This document shows positions 14,186 to 19,874 of a stretch of DNA of 19,874 nt, piece by piece. Numbering within the stretch: position 1 is the first letter of the stretch; every line of letters begins with the position of its first letter. The notes under the pieces were generated by a model. The model had not been told where the DNA came from, made no database searches, and saw nothing but the letters and a program-made list of their open reading frames with translations. Origin of the DNA: Bacteroidota bacterium (GTDB lineage Bacteria; Bacteroidota; Bacteroidia; Bacteroidales; Prolixibacteraceae); the NCBI GenBank assembly GCA_030691295.1, contig JAUYEQ010000243.1, positions 1-19,874 of the forward strand. Direction: 5' to 3'. The translations under genes and the position numbers were made by a program.

Positions 14186-14629
14186 ATGTCAGTCGAAAAT
14201 TTTTTCAGTAAAGAGGAAAAGAAACAGATTACCGATGCCGTTGCCAGGGCTGAATTCAATACTTCAGGAGAAATAAAGTTACATGCTGAAGGCTATTGCA
14301 AAATTGATGTGCTCGATCGTGCAGCTTATGTATTCGGAAAACTTGAAATGCATAAAACTACCCAGCGAAATGGCGTATTGTTTTATCTGGCAGTACACGA
14401 TCGTAAATTTGCCATATTGGGCGATGCCGGGATCAATCAGGTAGTGCCTGCTGATTTCTGGGATCAAATTAAGGAAACCATGCTGGGTTATTTTAAAGAT
14501 GGTAAATTTGCAGAAGGACTTTCAAAAGGAATCCTTATGGCCGGGGAGCAGCTAAAAGCACATTTCCCATTTCATAGTGAAGATGTTAACGAACTATCGG
14601 ATGAGATTTCTTTCGACAAAAATTTATAA
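14186..14629 (+). CDS. soluble TPM-domain protein
   Basis: This 147-residue protein without signal peptide or membrane segment consists essentially of one TPM domain (named for TLP18.3, Psb32 and MOLO-1). Visible features are the opening helix FFSKEEKKQITDAVARAE, the strand TSGEIKLHAEG, then RNGVLFYLAVHDRKFAILGDAGINQVVPADFW, and the closing helix FKDGKFAEGLSKGILMAGEQL. TPM domains have been linked to phosphatase activity in plants and to photosystem or membrane-protein repair; the function in heterotrophic bacteria is unknown. It sits between lemA and a membrane-anchored TPM protein, and its stop is one base before the next ATG, so those two are surely co-translated. Confidence 0.83.
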   Translation: MSVENFFSKEEKKQITDAVARAEFNTSGEIKLHAEGYCKIDVLDRAAYVFGKLEMHKTTQRNGVLFYLAVHDRKFAILGDAGINQVVPADFWDQIKETMLGYFKDGKFAEGLSKGILMAGEQLKAHFPFHSEDVNELSDEISFDKNL

Positions 14630-14630
14630 A

Positions 14631-15431
14631 ATGAAGAATTTATTACTGATATTATTCCTTTCGCTATTTACCCTTTCTGTTTTTGCACAGGATATTCCTG
14701 AACGGCCCAATCCACCGCGGTTGGTGAACGATTTGGCAAATTTGCTGTCAGATCAGGAAGAACAGCAACTGGAGTCTGAATTGGTTCAATTCGACCTGTC
14801 AACTACGACCCAGATAACCATCGTAACTGTCCCAAGTCTGGAAGGCAATGAAATATCCGATTTTACATTCAGGCTTGGTGAAAAATGGGGAGTTGGCAGT
14901 AAGGTTAAAAACAACGGGATTGTAATTGTTTTTAAGCCAAAAAATGGGAACGAAAAAGGTGAAGTATTTGTCGCTGTTGGTTATGGCCTTGAAGGGATTA
15001 TTCCCGATGCGGTTGCCAACCGGGTTGTGGTGGACAATGAAATGATCCCGCGGTTTAAGCAAAATGATATTTTTGGTGGAATCTATGCCGGAACAAAAGT
15101 TTTGATGAGTTTGGCCGCACAGGAATATACCGCACAGGATTATCAGAAAAAGGCTGGAGAAAAGAAGTCTGAAGGCGGAGCTTTTTTTATTGTCATCATG
15201 ATCATCATCATACTCGTATCGCTTTTCAAAGGTGGTCGCGGTCGTCATTACAATGGTGGCAGCAGTATTCCTTTCTGGATTGCCATGGGCTTGCTGGGAA
15301 GTAACAGGGGAGGTGGTTCCTTTGGTGGTTTTTCAGGAGGAAGTGGCGGTTTCGGTGGTGGTGGTGGCGGTGGTTTTGGCGGCTTTGGCGGCGGAAGCTT
15401 CGGCGGTGGCGGTGCTGGTGGAAGCTGGTGA
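14631..15431 (+). CDS. secreted, membrane-anchored TPM-domain protein with glycine-rich tail (YgcG-like)
   Basis: This 266-residue protein has a signal peptide (residues 1-19, MKNLLLILFL to SVFA). A TPM domain follows at about 25-165, with RLVNDLANLLSDQEEQQLE, ITIVTVPSLEGNEISDF, WGVGSKVKNNGIVIVF, VGYGLEGIIPDAVANRVV and the FGGIYAGTKVLM helix. A membrane helix lies at about 183-199 (FFIVIMIIIILVSLF), and the tail from about 225 is almost pure glycine with F and S, ending GAGGSW. This is the common YgcG architecture, with the TPM domain outside the inner membrane. The start at 14631 is chosen because it begins the signal peptide and lies one base after the upstream stop. The tail DNA (15309-15426) is a G-rich low-complexity stretch. 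The stop is one base from the convergent glycosyltransferase stop. Confidence 0.87.
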   Translation: MKNLLLILFLSLFTLSVFAQDIPERPNPPRLVNDLANLLSDQEEQQLESELVQFDLSTTTQITIVTVPSLEGNEISDFTFRLGEKWGVGSKVKNNGIVIVFKPKNGNEKGEVFVAVGYGLEGIIPDAVANRVVVDNEMIPRFKQNDIFGGIYAGTKVLMSLAAQEYTAQDYQKKAGEKKSEGGAFFIVIMIIIILVSLFKGGRGRHYNGGSSIPFWIAMGLLGSNRGGGSFGGFSGGSGGFGGGGGGGFGGFGGGSFGGGGAGGSW

Positions 15432-15432
15432 A

Positions 15433-16212
15433 TTAAATGTGTTGGTCAATTCCGATTTGCGAACGGATCGTTTTGTTACGAATTATCTCAAACATTAAAT
15501 GGTCGTTTTTCGAAGCTCCTTGCGCTACATGGTGATGCATGTGGTAACATATAGCGGCCCATTTAAGGTTAATGCGTTTTACTCCTGAATGCATCATGCG
15601 CATTGCAATGTCCGAATCTTCGCGCCCCCAACTGGTGTATCGTTCGTCGAAACCGTTTATTCTAATCAGATCTTCTTTCCAGAATGCCATGTGACAACCT
15701 CTTAGCCGTTTATAGGTGTATCCTGGCCCGGTTATGATTTTATGGAGAAATGGTATCCGGATGGTATTTAATCTCGATTGAATGTCGCTTTCCATACATG
15801 AAACGATGTTCCTGTGTGTTTTCATGATTTCAGCGGTTTTGGTTGAGCCAAGCCTAACCCTTGTCCCGCAATAGAAAAAGCCTTTTGTAGCAAAATTCCG
15901 ATGATCGGCGATGAACTTCGGGTGAAGAATCAGGTCGTCGTCAATAAAAATCAGGTAGTCGCCAGTGCTTTTCAACAGGCCGCTGTTGCGACTTCGGGCA
16001 AGTCTGTAGCCAGCGTCTTCCTGCCATACATGAATGAACGGAACCGAAAATTGTATCCTGAATTTTTCAATTAAATCTGAAGTCTCTTTTCCTGAACCAT
16101 CATCGGCTACAATAATTTCATCCGGAAATTCGTCGAGTCCTGCAATGCTTTTCAAACAATGAGAAAGATATTCCGGCTTATTATAGGTGGCAATTATGAG
16201 ACTGATTTTCAT
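15433..16212 (-). CDS. family 2 glycosyltransferase with galactosyltransferase-type C-terminal domain
   Basis: This 259-residue cytoplasmic glycosyltransferase has a GT-A fold. It shows the GT2 opening KISLIIATYNKPEYLSHCL, the nucleotide-binding VADDGSG (35-41), RLARSRNSGL and the metal-binding FIDDDLILHP (89-98, DDD at 91-93). The second half has GCHMAFWKEDLIRINGFDE and WGREDSDIAMRM (195-206), as in the acceptor-side domain of beta-1,4-galactosyltransferases and chondroitin-type polymerases. It probably transfers a sugar during synthesis of cell-surface glycan or the lipopolysaccharide core; donor and acceptor cannot be read from sequence. Its ATG overlaps the stop of the O-antigen ligase-family gene by one base, so the two form one translational unit. 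Confidence 0.88.
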   Translation of the reverse strand: MKISLIIATYNKPEYLSHCLKSIAGLDEFPDEIIVADDGSGKETSDLIEKFRIQFSVPFIHVWQEDAGYRLARSRNSGLLKSTGDYLIFIDDDLILHPKFIADHRNFATKGFFYCGTRVRLGSTKTAEIMKTHRNIVSCMESDIQSRLNTIRIPFLHKIITGPGYTYKRLRGCHMAFWKEDLIRINGFDERYTSWGREDSDIAMRMMHSGVKRINLKWAAICYHMHHHVAQGASKNDHLMFEIIRNKTIRSQIGIDQHI

Positions 16213-17786
16213 TACTTAAGCTCGGGTTGTTGGGTTTCGCTAAACAGGAATACACTGTAGAAGAAAATAAAAAAGCTGATTCCCATGTGCGCTTCAAGGT
16301 TTGAGTCGGAGAAATTGGCAATGCCCAGAATGAGCAGCAGCATTACTGCCGGATAATATTGCTGTTTATTGGTCAGGAACAATGGATACGCCCATGCAAA
16401 CATGATCCAGAGGAATCCAATGATTCCGAATTTTACAAGGTAGTTCAAGTATTGGTTGTGCGAACTTCCGTAATGTTGCGGATCGAGTTTCGATTGATTT
16501 TTCTGATAGGCATCAATAAATTCCTGTTTAAAGTTTCCGGTACCAACACCAAAAAACGGATGTTCGCTTACAATGGTTTTAGCCGCTTTTACAAATTCAA
16601 TTCGTTGAGCCAACGATTTCAGGTTCGGGTCACCGGTTTTAAAATAAACATCCAGTTCCCAGATTGTTTGATAGATGCGCGGATAGAGTGAAAAGAACCG
16701 TTTGGTATAAATATGATTGGCAATTCCTCTTTCGATGAATTGAACGTCCTCAGGAGTTAGTTTTGACACACCAACAGAGTCTTTTGTCAGGCCTTTTGAG
16801 GTCAGGTAACGGATTAGGGTAGCCGAAATATGAAATCCATTTGGGCCATTCTCATCAAATGCCAATGACGATCGTTTTTCCCAACTTTCTTTCAGCTCGT
16901 CCCAGCTGAGGTACAAACCAACATAATGGCCATTTTCGAGTATTTTATCATTCAAATCGTGCCTGTACAGGTTTCCGTTTTGTGTCCTTTCAGGCAATTG
17001 TGCCGGGTCAATAGGTGCGGTATCGTAAAAACGGTAAACGCATGATCCGAGGTAGAAAAATCCGCCTAAAATCAGAATCGGTAACATCGTTAATCCTAAA
17101 AATTTCCACTTCCTGATTTTTATTTTCCTGATTACAAAAAATAGATGGATAACGAGAAGCACCGCAAAAGTTACCAGTCCGGTGAGCGATTTCAGGATAA
17201 AAAGGAAAGCCAGAAGGTACAGAATGTCGGCAATCATCAGGTATCGCAAATTTTTACTGAGGGACTTTTGATTGTACAGTTCATAAATAAGGATGGAAAC
17301 ACCCAGCAATAATTGCAAACTGAAGCCGATGTGCGAAACAAACAGGATTTCCCAAATGTCGTGAATGCCAAAATGCTCTCTGAAAATCAGTCGGAAAATG
17401 GCGATGGCGGATGCCAGGTTTAGCGCGGCCATATACGCAAGCAAAACTTTCCGGAACATTGTATAACCAATAGGCGGACCGATTGCTATGCAAAGCGGAA
17501 CAACCAGTATGAAGGCCGTTTTCTGCAGTTCGTATAAAGCCAGCGGCATGTTACGGGTGAAAATTATGCCGATAACATACACAAAGAAAACTGAAATAAT
17601 CAGCAGAGCTGCCGGCTGATTTTTAAACTTGTTCAACTTTTCCTGGAAACCGCCTGTCACAATCGAACTAATTACGAGAAGACCTGAACTTAAACTGATC
17701 ATGAATTCCGAAAATGGCAGTGATACTGCAAACAGGAAAACTGAAGCGTAAAAGAAAAGATTTTTCCAGGTGTATTTTGTGTTCAT
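16212..17786 (-). CDS. O-antigen ligase/polymerase (Wzy/WaaL) family membrane protein
   Basis: This 524-residue polytopic inner-membrane protein has around ten or more hydrophobic helices. Between roughly residues 255 and 440 there is a long hydrophilic, probably periplasmic, loop. The family motif follows the loop: GVGTGNFKQEF, then SSHNQYLNYLVKFGIIGF with H443, the conserved His of the Wzy_C/O-antigen ligase domain, and further helices to the C-terminus. Members either ligate polymeric O-antigen to lipid A-core or polymerise repeat units, and the two cannot be separated by sequence alone. Co-translation with a glycosyltransferase suggests a role in surface polysaccharide. No other polysaccharide genes (wzx, sugar-nucleotide synthesis) are nearby. 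Confidence 0.85.
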   Translation of the reverse strand: MNTKYTWKNLFFYASVFLFAVSLPFSEFMISLSSGLLVISSIVTGGFQEKLNKFKNQPAALLIISVFFVYVIGIIFTRNMPLALYELQKTAFILVVPLCIAIGPPIGYTMFRKVLLAYMAALNLASAIAIFRLIFREHFGIHDIWEILFVSHIGFSLQLLLGVSILIYELYNQKSLSKNLRYLMIADILYLLAFLFILKSLTGLVTFAVLLVIHLFFVIRKIKIRKWKFLGLTMLPILILGGFFYLGSCVYRFYDTAPIDPAQLPERTQNGNLYRHDLNDKILENGHYVGLYLSWDELKESWEKRSSLAFDENGPNGFHISATLIRYLTSKGLTKDSVGVSKLTPEDVQFIERGIANHIYTKRFFSLYPRIYQTIWELDVYFKTGDPNLKSLAQRIEFVKAAKTIVSEHPFFGVGTGNFKQEFIDAYQKNQSKLDPQHYGSSHNQYLNYLVKFGIIGFLWIMFAWAYPLFLTNKQQYYPAVMLLLILGIANFSDSNLEAHMGISFFIFFYSVFLFSETQQPELK

Positions 17787-17814
17787 TGTAAACGGAATGA
17801 CTGATAACCAAAAT

Positions 17815-17847
17815 AAATAAAAAAAGCCGACAGGAAGCCGACTTTTT
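17815..17847 (-). terminator. intrinsic terminator of the zinc-ribbon operon (G.U-containing stem)
   Basis: On the minus strand AAAAAGTCGGC and GTCGGCTTTTT flank a 5-base loop (TTCCT) and form an 11-pair stem that includes two G.U wobbles. A T-rich tail (TTTTTTTATTTATTTT) follows. The same DNA read as plus-strand RNA would have two C-A mismatches, so the element works well only for transcripts leaving the zinc-ribbon gene, which ends 20 bases before it. It also insulates the O-antigen ligase-family gene, which starts 28 bases further on. Confidence 0.68.
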
Positions 17848-17866
17848 CAGGGTATTTTAATATTGT

Positions 17867-18643
17867 TTATTCTGCTGTTTCAATCGAATCCAGAATGTCT
17901 TTATCAACCAGGATACGTCCGCAGTATTCGCATACAATAACTTTTTTGCGAGATGCGATATCCATTTGGCGCTGTGGCGGAATTTTGTTGAAGCAACCAC
18001 CGCATGCATCACGCTGAACAGTTACAACAGCAAGTCCGTTGCGGGCATTTTTGCGGATACGTTTGAAAGCCATCAGCAAACGTGCTTCAATATTGCTTTC
18101 AATTTTTTCGGTTTTGGCTTTTAGCCTTTCTTCTTCAATTTGTGTTTCAGCGGTAATTTCTTCCAGTTCGCGTTGTTTGCGGTCCAAATCTTCAAGGCGT
18201 TCTTTCAGCAGCAGGGCTGAAGAACCTATTGATTCTTTTTTACTGTTGAGCTCGATGGTGAATTCACGGATACGTTTTTCCGACAATTCAATTTCCAATT
18301 TCTGGAATTCAATTTCTTTGCTCAATGAATCGAATTCGCGGTTGTTACGAACATTATTTTGTTGTTCGGTGTATTTTGCGATCAGTAATTCTGATTCTTT
18401 AATTGCTGCTTTTTTGTTGCTAACGGCCGTTTCCAGATCTTTGGTGTCGTCTTCATAGTTGCTTACGCGGGTTTTTAAACCGGTAATTTCGTCTTCCAAA
18501 TCCTGAACTTCCAGAGGTAATTCACCTCTGAGTGTTTTGAATTTGTCGATTTCAGAAACAACATTTTGCAGTTCAAAAAGCGCTTTGAGCTTTGAACTGA
18601 TTGGCACACTTTTATTTTCGTCTCTAACGTACTGAGTGTTCAT
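17867..18643 (-). CDS. coiled-coil C4-type zinc-ribbon protein (CdsZ/DUF164-like)
   Basis: This 258-residue protein has a long antiparallel coiled coil (about residues 15-190, rich in E, K and L heptads) and a C-terminal zinc ribbon with C214-x2-C217 and C238-x2-C241. It belongs to the zf-RING_7/DUF164 family, whose members resemble Helicobacter HP0958 and chlamydial CdsZ. Those bind nucleic acid or act as chaperone-like partners, and the Bacteroidota function is not established. The last residues are acidic. It lies 22 bases downstream of the Nif3-like gene on the same strand, a pairing frequently seen in Bacteroidota (from memory), and is followed by a terminator. Confidence 0.9.
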   Translation of the reverse strand: MNTQYVRDENKSVPISSKLKALFELQNVVSEIDKFKTLRGELPLEVQDLEDEITGLKTRVSNYEDDTKDLETAVSNKKAAIKESELLIAKYTEQQNNVRNNREFDSLSKEIEFQKLEIELSEKRIREFTIELNSKKESIGSSALLLKERLEDLDRKQRELEEITAETQIEEERLKAKTEKIESNIEARLLMAFKRIRKNARNGLAVVTVQRDACGGCFNKIPPQRQMDIASRKKVIVCEYCGRILVDKDILDSIETAE

Positions 18644-18665
18644 ACTTATAATTGTTTAACTATTT

Positions 18666-19763
18666 TTAAATCAGATAATTTACCGGATTTGTGCTTATTT
18701 CCGATAAATGGAGGGCAAATTTAGGGAATTTTTTTGTAAGTAATTCATAAAAAACTTCTTTAGTGAATTGTTCACTTTCATAATGCCCGATATCTGCAAT
18801 AATAATTTGTTTTTCGGCATCAAAAAACTGGTGGTATTTAAAGTCTCCTGAAATAAAAATGTCAGCTTTCTGTGCAATTGCCTTGTTCAGAAAAGTACTT
18901 CCGGAACCGCCGCAAACCGCCACTTTACTGATAGGTTTTCCCAATAATTGTGTGTGCCTGATGACCTGACAATTAAATATTTCTTTCAGGTTTTGCAGAA
19001 AAATCATCTCATCCATTGGTTCGGCAAGTTCACCGATCATTCCGGTTCCGCCCTGTGTAAATTCATTGTCGAGCGGGTAAATATCGTAGGCAACTTCTTC
19101 GTACGGGTGCGCATTCAGGAGTGATTGAATTACTTTGTGTTGCAGATGTTTGGGAAAAATGGTTTCAATTCGGGTTTCCTCCTCAAAATGAAGCTGGTTT
19201 TTCTCGCCAGCAAACGGATTGGTTTCATCGTTTCCTCTGAAGCTTCCCATTCCTGACTGGTTGAAACTGCACGAATCGTAATTGCCGATGTTCCCGGCTC
19301 CTGCATCGAACATGGTTTTTCTTACTTTTTCAGCATGGTCGGTTGGTACAAATGTCACCAGCTTTTTTAGAAAGTTTTGCATTGGAATTAGCATCCGGCA
19401 ATTTTGCAACTGAAGTTTCTCGCAGATTTTGCTGTTCACGCCTCCAAAAACACCATCCAGATTGGTATGCGCCGCGTAAATTGCAATGTCGTTTTTGATC
19501 GCTTTTGACACGCACCGTTCAACGTAATTTTTGCCATTCAGCTTTTTCAAGCCGCCAAAAATAATCGGATGATGTGCAACAATCAGATTTAATTTCCTGC
19601 TGATCGCTTCATCCACAATTTCTTCGGTGATGTCCAGCGTGATTAATATTCCTGAAATTTCATCATCTGGATGGCCTATCATCAGCCCTGAATTGTCGTA
19701 CGATTCCTGAAATGAAAGCGGCGCAATGGATTCAATGAATTGGGTAATATGTTTGATTTGCAT
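18666..19763 (-). CDS. Nif3-like dinuclear metal centre protein (DUF34)
   Basis: This 365-residue member of the Nif3/YbgI/DUF34 family forms hexameric toroids with a two-metal site. Metal-site motifs are IVAHHPIIFGG (H64, H65) and YAAHTNLDG (H99, D103) in the first half, and DIGHYESEQF (H327, E331) near the C-terminus. The middle (about 130-240) is the PII/CutA-like insertion found in longer members, with HLQHKVIQSLLNAHPYEEVAYD. A GTP cyclohydrolase-like or metal-handling role has been suggested for the family, but no reaction is settled. Its ATG follows the stop codon of the upstream gene without a gap, implying translational coupling. Confidence 0.92.
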   Translation of the reverse strand: MQIKHITQFIESIAPLSFQESYDNSGLMIGHPDDEISGILITLDITEEIVDEAISRKLNLIVAHHPIIFGGLKKLNGKNYVERCVSKAIKNDIAIYAAHTNLDGVFGGVNSKICEKLQLQNCRMLIPMQNFLKKLVTFVPTDHAEKVRKTMFDAGAGNIGNYDSCSFNQSGMGSFRGNDETNPFAGEKNQLHFEEETRIETIFPKHLQHKVIQSLLNAHPYEEVAYDIYPLDNEFTQGGTGMIGELAEPMDEMIFLQNLKEIFNCQVIRHTQLLGKPISKVAVCGGSGSTFLNKAIAQKADIFISGDFKYHQFFDAEKQIIIADIGHYESEQFTKEVFYELLTKKFPKFALHLSEISTNPVNYLI

Positions 19764-19874
19764 CTATAATTCCTCTTTAATTTCAATCAGCATTTGTCTT
19801 ATTTCCTGAAGCCGGCTTACCACTTCAAAATTCTGGAGCGTATCTTCCTTGTTTTCTTTCAGTTTTTTTTGTGC
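19764..19874 (-). CDS. C-terminal 36 residues of an unidentified protein (runs off right edge)
   Basis: An open minus-strand frame enters from the window edge and ends in TAG at 19764-19766, directly before the Nif3-like ATG. The 36 residues are rich in K, E and L (for example RLQEIRQMLIEIKEEL at the end) and look helical or coiled-coil. I do not recognise a family from so short a piece. It would be the upstream gene of the same operon. Confidence 0.6.
   Translation of the reverse strand, partial: AQKKLKENKEDTLQNFEVVSRLQEIRQMLIEIKEEL

Noticed and set aside
14799..15248. 149-codon minus-strand frame opposite the membrane-anchored TPM gene
   Set aside because: The sense strand encodes a clear signal peptide, TPM domain and membrane helix; the antisense product resembles nothing.
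15309..15426. G-rich stretch as an independent DNA repeat or G-quadruplex element
   Set aside because: It is explained by the glycine codons of the YgcG-type tail.
18039..18458. 139-codon plus-strand serine-rich frame opposite the zinc-ribbon protein
   Set aside because: It is the complement of the Glu/Lys-rich coiled coil, a typical antisense artefact.

Overview
The window looks like chromosomal DNA of a member of the Bacteroidota, probably a Bacteroidia/Marinilabiliales-type environmental bacterium. Three things point there: type IX secretion system (T9SS) genes in the arrangement murF-gldJ-porU-porV, several sequences matching the Bacteroidota -7 promoter element TAnnTTTG, and AT-rich intergenic DNA with few Shine-Dalgarno sequences. 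The lineage below phylum is inference. Most of the window is ordinary chromosome; I saw no phage, transposase, CRISPR array, rRNA or tRNA.

Layout. The left edge holds the 5' part of a CCA-adding tRNA nucleotidyltransferase (minus strand), followed by a 318-base AT-rich gap and a cytoplasmic thioredoxin (plus). A minus-strand block, gldJ then murF, is separated by a terminator-like hairpin. Divergent from gldJ runs a plus-strand series: porU (T9SS sortase), porV (outer-membrane shuttle protein, with its own well-formed promoter), ispF (isoprenoid synthesis), a small CoA-binding protein and a small thioredoxin-fold protein. These last genes are tightly packed or overlapping.

The most unusual stretch lies directly behind the thioredoxin-fold gene, at about 10723-10917. 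It is a decayed tandem array with an exact 21-base period, eight clear units and perhaps a ninth, and no indels. It sits upstream of a small helix-turn-helix protein with a C-terminal coiled coil. The first part of the array is also open in the frame of the upstream gene, from an ATG abutting its stop codon, and would encode a 47-residue very hydrophobic heptapeptide-repeat protein. The array could be a phased operator, a membrane microprotein gene, or a decaying intergenic repeat.

Next come a minus-strand urocanate hydratase gene (hutU, without other hut genes in view) and a plus-strand cluster: lemA, a soluble TPM-domain protein, and a secreted, membrane-anchored TPM-domain protein with a glycine-rich tail. 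Convergent to these is a two-gene minus-strand surface-polysaccharide unit (O-antigen ligase/polymerase family protein, then a family-2 glycosyltransferase). The right end is a minus-strand housekeeping operon: an unidentified protein (C-terminal end only), a Nif3/DUF34 metal protein and a coiled-coil C4 zinc-ribbon protein, closed by a hairpin that pairs well only in minus-strand RNA.
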